Below are positions 1 to 11,859 of a stretch of 64,000 bases of DNA, in pieces. Position 1 is the stretch's first letter. Each line of letters starts with the position of its first letter. The translations under genes were made by a program, and so were the position numbers. The notes below the pieces were generated by a model. The model did not search any database. It was not told the DNA's origin and worked only from the letters and a program-made list of their open reading frames with translations. This stretch comes from Aurifilum marmelostoma (taxonomy: Eukaryota; Ascomycota; Sordariomycetes; Diaporthales; Cryphonectriaceae), in NCBI GenBank assembly GCA_027559495.1, contig JAMXSV010000016.1:1-64000 (forward strand). Direction: 5' to 3'.

Positions 1-519
1 CCTATAGCATAAGAATACACTTAGTTTTTTATATTTTACTACTCAAGCTAGTAGTATAGAATATAAAGATCAATAACAGCATTAAAGTTGAAAATAATAA
101 ATCAGAATATAAAATTAGAAAAATCCTTAAGCATAGAGGATAAAATAATATACTAGAATACCTAATTAAATAGAAAGGCTACCCCTTAAGCGAAAATATA
201 TAGGAACCCCTAGAAAATATTACTAATGCACTAGAATAGCTTGCGCAATACTAGTTTAAGAAAGAATAGTTATAGCAGTAACTAGTTGCTTTATAGAAAT
301 ATCGGAAACGCAGCCTATTATCCTACTAGTTAGCGAAATAAGCTGCTAATCAAGGAAATACTAGTTAGGAATAGTACTAAAAAAAAAAAAAAAAAGAGAA
401 GAAAAATATACTAAGCTAGGCTAAGGGTTAGCAGCCAACCGAAGGTCCAGCTATATCTTCCAGCCTATATTCATCCAGAACACTTAGGTCCAGCAGGGAC
501 CAACTAGCCCCCCTACGGG

Positions 520-960
520 CTAGCTATTAGAGGAAGGGCCCTCGGAGGCTAAGGCCTTAGCGCCTCGGTCGGCCTCTTTGGCGGCTAGACGCTTAGCCTC
601 GGCCTCCGCCTCCTCCGCCTCCAAACGCTCCAACTCTCCCAGATTCGTCAAACCCTGACGAATGGCCCGAGCTATCTTCTCTCTCCACATCTTCTTCTGT
701 TGGCGGAGGCGCATTAACTTTAGCTTGAGGTCTTCGATTTCGTCCTCCAACTTTTGATGCTAGGAAGAGATATTAAGAAGCTTGGAAGAGTTGGTTGGTT
801 TAAGGACGTCGCATTTGGAATGTTGGCGACGCACGCACTCAGCGCACCAGAAAGAATCCTCAGGGGACACCTAACAAAATTTCAAGCCCCAAGCATTATA
901 GGAAGAATAAGGAATTATAATAACAGCTTTAGAAAGAATAATCAAGTAAAGGGACTTCTT
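520..960 (-). pseudogene. relic of a repeat-associated Cys-motif/coiled-coil protein
   Basis: On the minus strand a decayed frame reads a CAEC...KCDV cysteine motif (about 860-800), then one in-frame TAG at about 758, then a clean 76-codon highly charged coiled coil ending at 520 (key stretch LMRLRQQKKMWREKIARAI, then GELERLEAEEAEAE). A second TAG lies just before the Cys motif. This Cys-motif-plus-coil layout is familiar from short proteins that recur in repeat-rich parts of fungal genomes and from the tails of some transposon-encoded proteins. The exact family is not certain. Both stops can come from single C-to-T changes (CAG to TAG), as expected from RIP. The start codon and upstream exons are not recognisable. 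Confidence 0.4.
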
Positions 961-1095
961 CTGCTTTAACCCATTAGAGCGAGGATTAAAAGATTTCGGT
1001 TTTGCAACTCTATTTAATATCCTAATTAGGAAGGCATAATAATGCAGCAAGATAATAGTAGGAAAACTTATAAGAAAAATTATTAGGGATAATAA

Positions 1096-1560
1096 TTTAT
1101 AGGAGGGAGATAATATTATAATCTATCTAATATGCAGATTATAATAAAGATTGCAGTATAGCACTAAGGCTATATAGAACGGACTATAGGGAACTAAGAG
1201 TCTAATACTCTAGGATAGAACTAGCATAACAAGATTATATAAGCTAGGATTAGGGTTATAAGGGTTGCTTAGTCGAAGGAATTAATATCGACTCTATCGA
1301 CTAGTTAAAGGATTCGATATTAACTTTAGCCCACCCCTGCTAGGAAGGAATTAATACTACTAACGAAGGACTAAAGAACGGGATATATAAGGAACATATT
1401 CGCTACTATTAGATAGATTTAGTATATAGTTCTTTAGTTATTAATTTAAGTATTACCTCTAATATAGGTAATAGCTTTACTGCTAGTAATACACTGCAGA
1501 AAGACTTGAAGATTGTTTCTATATTCTTCGGATTACACTTTGATATCGTTCTTGCCTAAT
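1096..1560 (+). mobile_element. possible LTR of a RIP-mutated retrotransposon
   Basis: A purine run (ggagggaga) is followed by ataatattata, and almost the same junction recurs near 2572. A purine tract directly followed by a conserved element end is how the 3' LTR of a retrotransposon begins. Downstream lie a TATA-like box within a ggatatataaggaac context (about 1380-1395) and a stretch rich in short inverted repeats. No reverse transcriptase or integrase frame can be read, so the class is inferred. A chance purine run in TA-rich DNA is the alternative. Confidence 0.3.
1282..1323. repeat. perfect 10-bp inverted repeat
   Basis: TTAATATCGA at 1282-1291 is matched by its exact reverse complement at 1314-1323 with a 22-bp spacer. 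It lies inside the putative LTR and could form a hairpin or be a remnant of an internal promoter or terminator. No function can be assigned. Confidence 0.6.
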
Positions 1561-2565
1561 ATAAACCCTTTGTGTACTTGTTATATACCTCGGTTACAGC
1601 AGTGCTCATTACATACTTATATAATATAAATATAGCTTATTTAAGCTTAATATACTGCCCTTAAAAAAGGCAGCAAAGAGGCTAGTATTAGAACTAATAA
1701 TAGCCTTCTTTAGCTATATCTCTTTATACTAGAATAAGGCAGCCTAATTAGCATTATATTAAGCTATAATAAAGTTTAAAAAGCAAATTAGCAGTGCTTA
1801 AGCAGCTAATAAAAAAGGAAATTTATTAAAATTGCTAAAGTTAAAGTCTTAAATAGCTAAAGCTAATATAATAGTAATATTAATTATATTAGAATTATAA
1901 GTAAGCTAAGAAAGAGGGGAAAATTAGCTAAGAAGTAATAAAGAGGATAAAGCTTATAAAGAATATACTATAATATAAATATAATTAGTATTTTTACTAT
2001 TAATAGTATAAAAGCAGTAGAGATATTATTTGCTTAAGCTTATTTAGATTAGCAAATAGAAGAGAAGTAGATAAAAAATAGCTATTTATTAGTAATATTA
2101 ATGCAAAATGCATTAAAATTAGCAATTAGGCAAGTAATGCATTTAAAATAAAATATTTTATAAATGCTTATAATTGCATTAGCAATTAAAGAGTAGATAA
2201 AGAGCTAAAAACTTTTATTTTTAGGATAGTTAAATATTAGGCTATAAGGGAACTTAGTAATAATATTCTAAATAGCCTTTTAGTAGCAAGCAATAGCAAT
2301 AGTTTAATTATAGTTAAGGGGGCTAAAAGGGGCTTTAAAGCAGCTATTATTGCGCAGAATATTGCTTAAGGCAGAGCTACTAGTAGTTTTAGCCTTTTTG
2401 CAGCTAATTATTATAAGTAGCTGCTTAGGAGCGCAGTATAAGTATAGGGGTAGCAGGTAGAGAATATAAAATAGAATAGATAGAAGGAGGTTTTATCTAA
2501 GAAGGAAGATAGGAGATAGTTATAGGAAGAAGAAGATAGGAAGAGGAACAAACTATTTGGGAGAA

Positions 2566-2760
2566 GGAAGGGAGGGGGATAATATTATAGGCTAAGGCTG
2601 TATATAGGGCTTTAGCAGCTACTGAAGCTAGGAATGCTACATAACGCGCTATATAACACGCACACTACGCCACACCTATAGAGTAGCTCTTTAGCTGCTC
2701 GCAGGTGGGAAATTCCTTATCTTTCTTCTATTACTCCCTAAGCTAGAATATTCACAGTAA
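2566..2760 (+). mobile_element. second purine-tract / element-end junction
   Basis: The sequence ggaaggagggggataatattata closely repeats the junction at 1096-1118. It is followed by a GC-richer, less mutated stretch (cgcgctatataacacgcacac and onward) that ends near 2760, where very TA-rich DNA resumes. This fits the end of a second element or a solo LTR. It is too degraded for a firm call. Confidence 0.28.
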
Positions 2761-5700
2761 TAGACCCCCAATTAGGTGCATACCCCTTGGCTAGGCCTTT
2801 TATACTAAGAATAGAATATTAGATATTAAATATATCTTAGTCTAGAATATCTAGAAAGATATTTGCCTAATCTATAGCCTAAATATCCTCTTTAAAGAGA
2901 ATATTTTCCTTTTCTGCAATTAGATCTTCTTCTATACTAATCTTTATATTCTCTAAATTTATCTTACTCTTCTTACTAGCTTTATTTAAATATCCTAAAT
3001 AAACTTTATTATTTACTAAATAATAGCCTTATTGTATAATTTAGATTTTTTTATTTATATTATATTAGAGTTCTTTATTATTTATATTAAAGTTAATTTA
3101 ACTAAATAGTAGAAAATGCTTATAGAAGTCCTTCTTTGCAAAATGCTAAAATAGTTAGAGATTTCTTAATTAGCTTATAGCATCTTTATTTAGGCTATTT
3201 TAAAAATTATTTATAAGAAATTTCTATACTAAGAGTTTAGCTATAGCTCTTTAAGGACTTTATTTTTGCAATTGCCTTCTAGCTTTTATAATTCTCTTTT
3301 ATTAATTAAGCATTAATCTCTAAAATTTATTTTTAGAAATATAAAATATATTTTAGATTAGTTAAAAAGGAGATTTATATAAGATCTATAGTAGAAACTA
3401 AGATAAGCTTACTTTATTTTGCCTTTTTTAAAAAAGCTTTAAAAATAAATAAATATTAATATTTAGTAGAAAGATCTTAAGTATTATAGCTATTTATTAT
3501 TTTAATAATATAGCTATTTTCTTCTATAGTTTAGCATATTAGCTGCTCTTTAATAAGTGCTATATCTCTTACTTAGCCTTAGTTTCTTTTTAAATGCTTT
3601 AATATTATTCCTCTTTCTTAATTACTTAAAGAATTAAGCTACTAATTCTTAATTTATCTTATCTTAAATATTTTAGATAAGATATAATTTTAAGTATTTA
3701 GCTAACTTGATAAATCTCTAAACTTAGTAGATAAATTTAAGAATATTTCAATTATTTTAAGTATCTTTTCTAAAATACTATTAGGCTTTTAGAAGTTTTT
3801 TTGCTATATTTCTTAAAATAAAAAAGTCTCTAAAAAGCTACTTTCTTTATTTCTTTTAGCTATTTCTTTTAATAGTAAATTCTATATATTCTTTATAAAA
3901 TAATATAATTCAAAATTATATATATACTATCTTAGATAAGCATATTAGCAAATTATAACTTAAATATCTAGCTTATATATAGCTATTTTTAATATATATC
4001 TTATATTAGTTAATAAATGCTTGCAAATCCTTTTATATTATAGTTTTTCTATTTGCTATTAAAATTATTATAAGATTTTTATAATTATTCTAATTTTTAT
4101 ATAGCTAGAAATATCTAATAATTATCTCTTTAAACTTTTTATTACTGAATAATAATAAAGTTTATTATAATTAGAGAAATTTTCTTCTAAAACCTTATTG
4201 CTTATAGCTATATAAGAGACTATCTTCTTTAATTCTATTACTATTACTTAAGTTTAATAAATTTAATAGATCTTTGCCTGCTATTAAGATTTCTTCTAAA
4301 GAATCTCTCTTTTTAATTATAAAGTAACTATATTTCTATTCTTTTTTTATTTTTATTCTCTAATATATTTGCTTTAGCTATCTAATATAGATCTTAGCAG
4401 CATTTTTTATGCTAATTCTAGCTTTCTAATTGCTATGATCTAAATTGCCTTTAAAGGATTTATTTAGCTAAAATTAGAAATTTATATAAAGGATAAAGAA
4501 TTATAAGCTATAAGCTTACTATAAGCAAAGCAATTTTATAAATCTAGCTTATACTATATTCTTATTTGCAAATTCTTTTTAATCTACTTTATAAATCTCT
4601 AATTAAAATAACTAGAATTCTAAAAGCTTATACTCTTTATAGTTTCTGCTAGCTATTTTCTTAGTGCTAGTAGGATTAATAGCTATATAATTGCATAATT
4701 TAGATAGATTTGCTAATATAATTCTAAAGTTTCCTTTATTAGATATTTCCTCTAGCTTTAGCTTTTAGAAAGAGTTTTAATTTAAAGTACTATAGTTAAT
4801 ATCTATAATTATCATTAATAATAAAGATTTATTAGTTATTTATATTACTAATAGGCTTTTTGCTTAATTTAAAAATAAACTATTTTAAGATTTCTTTTTT
4901 TGCCTACTTTTTATTGCTAAAAGCTTTTTTCTAATCTTTGCAAATATAATTTATCTAATATTACTAATATTTAAAGATCCTAATTTACTAATATCTAAAT
5001 CTTTAATAGCATATTATAGTAGTAAATAGTACTTTTTAGTAAAATCTAAATTAAGATAATGCTTAATATATCTTTAATATATAGCTTTTAAGTTTAGTAT
5101 TTCTAATATTTTATAAAGTTTTTCTTTGAATTATTTAAGCATAGTAATAGTAAGTATATTAAGGCTAATAAAAATCTAAATTTATTTCTTTATATTAGTA
5201 ATAGCAATTATTTTATTAGCTTAGTAATAGCAAATAATATCTTAATAGAAATTATAATTTTTATTCTTCTATTCTATAAGAGATTATTAAAATAGATCTT
5301 TATATTCCTCTTTCTATTTTTTAAAAGGAATTATCTTAAAAGTTTTCTTATATAAATCTTTAGCTTTTTATAAATATAGTAACTTATCTCTTGCTCTTTT
5401 ATAATTAACTTTATACTAGTTATATAGAAGCTGCTAATTAGTATAAATATAAACTATCTTAATTAAGGCTTTATTCTCTTTATTTATTTAATTTACTATA
5501 TAAAGTTTATTAAGAATAGCTTAAAACTTATATACTATCTATAGCTTTTAGAGCCTAGTCTAACTATTTAAGAGAACTAGAATAGTATTCTTAAAGTTAA
5601 GCCTCTTATTCTCTAAGTTAGTAGCTATATTATATAGTTAATTTATCTATATTTCTTAAGGCAATAGGAAGGTAGATTAGAAAATAAATAGTTTATTAGT

Positions 5701-5868
5701 ATTCCTTGCATTGCAAAGCATGCAAAGTATAGCTACTATTTAATAGGCAGCTCTAGCTATATAGTATATTGCAAATAAATTATAAAAGAATGCCCTTCTT
5801 TAATCTAACTATAAATAAGAATAGCTATAGCTATATAATATATAGCCTTGGCGTAGGAAACTCACTAT

Positions 5869-5916
5869 TAGTGAATTTATAGTAAACTTACTGAATTAAC
5901 TATAGTAAATTCACTA
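5869..5916. repeat. 11-bp inverted repeat near the edge of the TA block
   Basis: TAGTGAATTTA (5869-5879) and TAAATTCACTA (5906-5916) are perfect inverted arms around a 26-bp spacer. Two further partial copies of the same word (actattagtgaa, gattcacta) overlap or flank them. It may be the terminal inverted repeat of a lost element or a palindromic protein-binding site. The sequence alone does not decide. Confidence 0.5.
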
Positions 5917-6560
5917 TAGATTCACTAGGGGTCTATCTACAAATTTAGTAGGCGATTTTGTAATATATTCCTCTAGGTACATCACTTATTAACTTTAATA
6001 TTTACAATAATATACTATTATAATTTATATATATATTATAATCTTTTTATATTATATATAGATTATAGAGTTATATATAAATATAACCTTATTAAGAGAT
6101 ATATGGAAATTATTAGTAAATTTTAACAATTTTTGATATATAACTTTAATTCCTAATTTATCAGTAATAAAGATAGAAATATATTTTTTTTATATTTTTA
6201 AAGTAAAATTTTACTTAAATATTTATAAGAAAATTAGAGTTTAGGTTTTATTAATCACTTGGTAGCTTTTAATTAAGTGTTGAAAGTATATAATTTGTAT
6301 GAGAAAGGGGTGCCGGAAAGGGGGTGGTCCAACTTATCCTGTTGTACGGGTATTAGAGAGAAAGTGGCGAGATATATTTGTGTGTGTGTAAGTGTGTATG
6401 TATTAAAGAATGACACCTACTGTCCTAGGCATAGGCTGTGATTAAATATGGATTAAGTGTCCAAGACTCAGTCTTGCACAAAAATGACATGCATTACAGG
6501 CCATCAGGGCTCGAGGCTTTACTTTAAATCTCTTGCTGCCGCTATCATCACCGAACCTCA

Positions 6561-7842
6561 CTACCTTCGCCCATAAGGCTCCTTCACGACTTCAAATTCC
6601 GTCGTCACCTGAATGATGCGGCGGGTCGACTCGTTGTCATCGCTGTTCTCATCCCGGAAGTGACCTTTGCCGTGCACCTCCACCTTTGTAGCACCTCGCG
6701 AGCTCTCGAGCTTGTAGCCCGAACGGCCCGAACGGCGTCCCCCGCCAATAGTCACCATGTTGATGTCGGCCGAGGTCGGGCCGCTGGGTCCACTGCCTCC
6801 CTTGGACGGGAGCAGCCTCTTGAACAAGTGACGCAGCATAGGCATGGAGCCGGCGATGATGCCAAGATCGCACTCGATCACAGTCCATAGGACGATGTTG
6901 CCAATGGCGTCTGCAAGTGGTGGGTTCCCCGAAGTCAGCATTCATTCTGGTGGCAAGCCTACACAGAGAGTGTGCAAGGATGGAACTGCTGGAGGCGGGT
7001 GAGATATACGTACAGTACTTGTCAACAGTCGCGGTATAGGCATACGAGTAGGGCAGCCGGATGATGGTGGCCACCGAGGCGATGACACCCAGAGACAGGA
7101 TGCCACTGACGACAATCTTCAACCTCCTTACCATCTGCACGCGGCGCAGCAAGAGGATGGGAACTATCGCGGTGCTCACGTCGGTACAGATATTGGCGGC
7201 TGAGACGAAGTAGGTCACCGAGAGAATGACCTTTTGGCCCGAGGTGCAGTCGCCTGGCTCGCCCCAAGCAGCCGCGACAGGCTTGCACTGGAAGATGGCG
7301 ACGGGCCATGAGATCTGCCAGACGATCCAGGAGAAGGCGAAGAGAGTCCACAGGATAATCTTGTACACCCTCTCGGTGGCTAGTCGCAGGAGTGTCCAGA
7401 TGATGGCCGACTTGATGAGTGCACCGTCTAACACGTAGAGGAATTGCCACACGACCGTATACAGCCCCATCCTATACATCATGCCCACAGTGATGACGTC
7501 GTCGTGCGATCCTATACCGCTTATGCTGAGGAGGATAACAAAGGCATTGTGTCCAAGATTGATGATCTAGAGAAGACGAAAGGTGCACTACTGTTAGAAA
7601 CTGAGGACTTCGACTCGCTAGCAGGCAGACGGGAAGGAGTTGTTGAGGTGAGAACGCACCCATGCGGCGAGCATCAACCAGTCTTCGGTCGCGAATGTCT
7701 GGGTGGTGGTTCGAACGTAGATTCGGAGGCATACGACAAGGCTGGACAAGGCTGTGAAGATGATGGTCACGATCATAAGAGCGCGGGCCAGTCCCTCCGG
7801 GTTGATGGGCTCGTACACGGTTGTCGTTAGATCTTTCGCCAT
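6561..7842 (-). CDS. PTH11-like integral membrane receptor (rhodopsin/SAT4 domain)
   Basis: Three exons encode 361 aa: 7842-7660, 7566-7014 and 6910-6561. Introns are 93 and 103 bp with donors GTGCGT and GTACGT and acceptors CTAG and CAG; phases 0 and 1 match. Family hallmarks are present: an N-terminal membrane segment (about 16-36), EDWLMLAAW opening the second, a GSHDDVITVG extracellular loop, the central C-G-X-F-like region around FQCKPVAAAW, and the conserved WTVIECDLGIIAGSMP near the last membrane segment. The tail is cytoplasmic and basic. The family comprises seven-helix fungal plasma-membrane proteins; PTH11 of Magnaporthe acts in surface sensing before infection, while most paralogues have no known ligand. 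The start is the first ATG giving the usual short N-terminus. It borders the TA block with normal GC content and no damage. Confidence 0.9.
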
Positions 7843-9389
7843 GATGGTAACCCGCTCGTTGTAACTTTCGTGATCCGGGGCCTTTTCTCGGTCTACCTCC
7901 GCGGTCCAGCGCAGCGTGAGGGGATATTGTGTGACAATGGGAGGCTCAGAGCTGAGCGACGATAACACTCTGCATAGATCATGAACCAAGTGGGAACAGG
8001 CTGGCACGGTTGAATCCTACCATATAAGTAGTTAAACTCGTCTGCCCCAAGGTGACTCAGGAGATGACCGTTTCGAGAAGAAGTCTGCATCAAAGCGAGC
8101 TCGCTAGAGCAAGTAATTATTCGGTAAAACTTTATTTACTTTTGACCAAGAACATCCCAAGCCCTACAAACTCGGAAAATTTGAAGCCAAGCGAACCAGG
8201 GCTTTCCTGTGCCTCGTGCCTATCTGCCTTGTCAATTTCCCCTGGGGGCCTGTCATTACACCTTGAACACAAAATGAGTCCAAGACTGCATTCGTGCATT
8301 TATACAGGGTGCGGAAAGATGACCAAGGCTGGCGTGATATCAGGCCACAGGGCGAACCAAGGGTCTACTACGTACACAAGTGCCTGAAGCGAGAGCGGAC
8401 CTGCCAACACGAAAGAGGGGAGTCCGGAGAAGGCCAAGCAAAAGGATTTGATCCTACTCATGCAGTTGATGGTCAGAAGCGGCAATTGTGGTGCAGATAT
8501 GTCTCAGCAAAGTAACGTTCAGACCAGGGTCTCTTGACAGGGGTTGACTCGCTCTGGGTTCGAGCAAGCTGTGCGGCTCCACGTTCGTTGGCACGTACTG
8601 CAACGACATGGTTGGACCCCACTGCTTAAGCGAGGCCACTCGTGTCAGTCAGTCCCCTAGACAGCCCCTCTCGAATGCGGTGAACGGAACGAGTTACAGT
8701 TTGTGTGAGAAAGCAAGAGCAGGTCACTGTGGCCCCTTTTGATACTGCAGTTTGGCGGACCCCTATTGATACCACCACGTATGCACCGTGGCATGATAGG
8801 CAATCACAAGAGTCATGGTTGTGTGGAACCTATACCTGGTTCTCCACAGGTACCCTCACAGGATGGGTTTCCAGAGGTACAAGAGAATACACAGTCAACT
8901 TCTCACAGGCGATCACTTTGATAATACCAAATGGTAGCGAGCTGGACGAACCTCACCTCCTTTTTTTTTCTTCTTCTTTCTTTCTTCTTACCCCTTTTTA
9001 CAAGTCGACATTACTCGTACTACAGCCTTTCACACGTGTCTCATTGGTGTCCATACCTGGCCACGCGTGAAGCGATGCTATACAGCTCCATGTTAAGTAT
9101 CCACAGACTCTTGCCACATGTCTTGTAGGGGAGTTGAAGGAATGAATACCTAGCAGGTGTTCACCACCAGACCCACAACGAAACAGTAGATAGAATATTT
9201 TGCAGCGGTCAATGGAAGATGGGTAAGAGATGATTCTTATATAAGATGGGTGACTTTACCTTATTGGGAAGATGAGAAAGCTGTCCAGATAGCAGGACGA
9301 CCATCTCCCAGGTTTCATTCAGAATTAAATACATCGACATTCCAAGGAATACAACATCCTTCGGTACCTAAGCTCCAGCAAATCACAAC
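7843..9389. other. intergenic, no gene seen
   Basis: This is the divergent spacer between the receptor (minus) and the kinase-like gene (plus), so both promoters should lie here. A pyrimidine tract occupies about 8957-8990. Short open frames on both strands show no domain, consistent codon bias or splice logic. Confidence 0.6.
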
Positions 9390-10610
9390 ATGGCGGCCAT
9401 ATCCGGTACAGCAGCTGAGAAGCTTCCAGCTATCCCTGCTGAAATCACAGCAGAGTGGCTGAGTGCCAAGCTGGGACATAAGATCAAGTCCATCACAAAT
9501 ACAAGGTCGATATGGGGTACCGCCAGCAAGCTTTTTTACACCATCACTTACGAGGACGAGGATGAATCAGGCCAGAGGCCAACACAGATCTGCATCAAGG
9601 GCGTGTTCGACCCGGCTGGGATTGCCGCACAGCCGTGGACTGTCAGCCTGGCCCAGCGCGAGGCCGACTTCTTCACCAAGGTCGCACCTCATGTCAAGAA
9701 CATGGTGTTCCCCAAGGGCTGGTGGAGCGGTACCGACGACAAGCAGGGTATTGCAATCATGGCCGACCTGACCCAGGAGGGCTGTACCTTTGCTCCGGAG
9801 GTTGCCTCGTTTCCCGTCCAACAGGTGAAGAACGGTGTTGAGCAGCTGGCCGGACTCCATGCCCAGTATTGGGGACAGAGTCAGGAAGACCATCCCTGTA
9901 AGTGATCAGTAGATCTTGTGCATCAACACCTTGCGGAGCTACGCTGCCCGCAATCTTCTTGTTTTTTTCTCCCTCCCCCCCCTCCCCTTCTACCACCCAG
10001 AGCTTGGCACGTACTTACCTACCCGGCAAACACAGGGATCTGGAACAACTACGACCCCGCCATGAAGTTCATGTGCACGCCCTGGGATGAGGTCGTGCGC
10101 CGGCCGGGCCGTCCCAAGCTGCCGGAATACCTGATGAACGGCACGCGCTGCAACGAGGCCCTCGACCGCTACTACGCAGAGCGCAACCCAAAGTTTCGCA
10201 CCCTGCTGCACGGCGACACGCACGTCGGCAACATCTACCTGACAGCCGACAAGCGCATCGGCTTCCTGGACTGGTCCGCCTTCCACTTTGGCTCCTGCTT
10301 CCACGACATCGTCTACCACATGACGTCGATGCTGACCATCGAGGACCGCCGCGCCCACGAGATGGAGATCCTTGACCACTATCTCGCCGCGCTGCACCGG
10401 CTCGGCGGGCCCAAGCTCGACCGCCACAACGACCCCGACGTCATGATCGAGTACAGACGCTCCTTCATGACAAACGTCATCTGGCTCATCTGCCCGGATG
10501 GCCTGCAGTCCAAGGAGCGTATCGAGTGCCTGTGTGAGCGTACCGTTGCTACTTACGACGACCACAAGGTCATTGATGTCATCCTGAACCAGCCCAAGCC
10601 AGCGGCATGA
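9390..10610 (+). CDS. APH / ecdysteroid-kinase-like phosphotransferase
   Basis: Two exons, 9390-9897 and 10036-10610, encode 360 aa. The 138-bp intron has donor GTAAGT, acceptor ACAG and phase 1, and it creates a WIW junction. The protein has a kinase-like fold of the aminoglycoside phosphotransferase superfamily: an ATP-anchoring lysine in ICIKG (about Lys70), the catalytic HGDTHVGN loop (His228-Asn235, with Asp230 as the expected catalytic base and Asn235 as metal ligand), and FLDW (Asp248) in place of the DFG motif. The length and the motif spacing resemble the fungal DUF1679/EcKL-like group, which phosphorylates small molecules. The substrate is unknown, and antibiotic resistance should not be inferred. 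No signal peptide or membrane segment is present, so it is probably cytosolic. Confidence 0.85.
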
Positions 10611-11859
10611 AAGGCCATCTTGTGGATGTTTGTGAATCAGATAACTAATACAATTGACTTGTCACTTTTTTGCCGGGGTGGATACAAGCTCATCAGGATT
10701 CACTTGGTCGTCTTAATTTACTTGTGCACCATAATTTAATTGACCACCCTAGCTTACCTTTTTTTGGCCACATGAAAAGAGGATTCATATTGTATCCGGA
10801 ATCATTTGCCACCAATGCTCCGGACGAGTGAACCAGAATACTAATGCTGTCCTGACTTCGGGCTAGACATGTGAGACTGCAACATGACAGTGTTATATGT
10901 GCCGGGGTAGTTATAAGTCACTGGTACATACATGCCTGGATTGAGTTACAGCTCTACAAGCTTATGCCACAGGAGTGAAAACTATTAGTAAAATGTATAG
11001 TGTGGTTACTATAGCTAAGTGGGAAGTTTTGCCAAGAACTTGTTGTTCTCGAAAGCTGTGGGGGACCCAAGTGTCAGCCCAGAGCTCATCATTTACATAT
11101 TGGGATATTAAGAAGGTCTTATTGAACGAGCGTGCCCCCCCCCCCCCTTTTTTTTTTGCAAGAACTAGAATGAGTGTTGCTTTCAGTCAAGCGAACCAGG
11201 CACCTTCTCCCAGGCTCCTCCATTCCACTGAGCTCAGTCTTGAAGTCGAATGTTCTTTCAAAAGTTGCAATCGCAGAGTTCGCGGGATGAGGGACATTTT
11301 TATGAAGCAAGAAACTAGCTGCAGTATATTTTGTAGATTGGAAGGGAGAAACGCTTAAGTAACTATGCCTAGGATTTGAATCCTTACTTCTCTGCGGACC
11401 GGTCAACATGCCTTTTGTATATTATCGCCCGCAGCTTGGTTCAGCTTGTGATTGGGATCTGGCTCCTGAGGCTCTATGTGTTAATTAAGTTGTTCCTACT
11501 CGTTATATTCATTACTCTACATTTGAATACTCTTTATGGGCTCATACTACCAGCAACTAAAAAGGAAATGGAAGTATGAGCACAGGCATGGATACAGAGG
11601 CCGTATATCTTAGCATGATGGCCGAATGAAATATTCATTCGCCAGTGATTTGGCCACGGTTCATGCCTTTCTGGGCATAGGTAACTCTGTATCTCATCCA
11701 GGTGGACAAGCAGCCTCATCCCATGAACACCCCCTGGAACCCCCCCTTTTTTCCTTAGTGACGTGGAAAGTCCCAGGGCAGATGATGCAGTTATGATCGG
11801 CTTGTGGCAGTGCTCGCGTCACATCATGGCCAGGTCGGCGACGGAGGCTGTATGGGGCC
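10611..11859. other. intergenic, no gene seen
   Basis: Non-coding spacer containing a homopolymer junction of C then T at about 11134-11158. A T-arm-like word at about 11372 was examined and rejected as a tRNA. No gene could be supported. Confidence 0.55.

Larger units (their letters stand above)
1..6300. repeat. TA-rich block of RIP-degraded repeat DNA
   Basis: About 6.3 kb is overwhelmingly A/T with TpA-dense strings, many TAG/TAA triplets in every frame and no long open frame. It then changes abruptly to normal ~50% GC sequence near 6300. This is what repeat-induced point mutation (C-to-T changes on both strands, depleting CpA and enriching TpA) leaves in transposons of filamentous ascomycetes. 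Small GC-richer islands survive at about 430-960 and 2540-2760. The TA bias, the lack of genes and the islands are seen directly; RIP is inferred from known fungal biology. The original elements cannot be named by eye apart from the relics listed separately. Such blocks are usually heterochromatic. Confidence 0.8.

Noticed and set aside
9390..10610. Reading the APH-fold gene as an antibiotic-resistance gene
   Set aside because: Fungal APH/EcKL-like kinases are large families of unknown small-molecule substrates. Nothing in the sequence points to aminoglycosides.
11365..11400. T-arm-like word aggatttgaatcctt
   Set aside because: No matching acceptor or anticodon arm could be folded on either strand.
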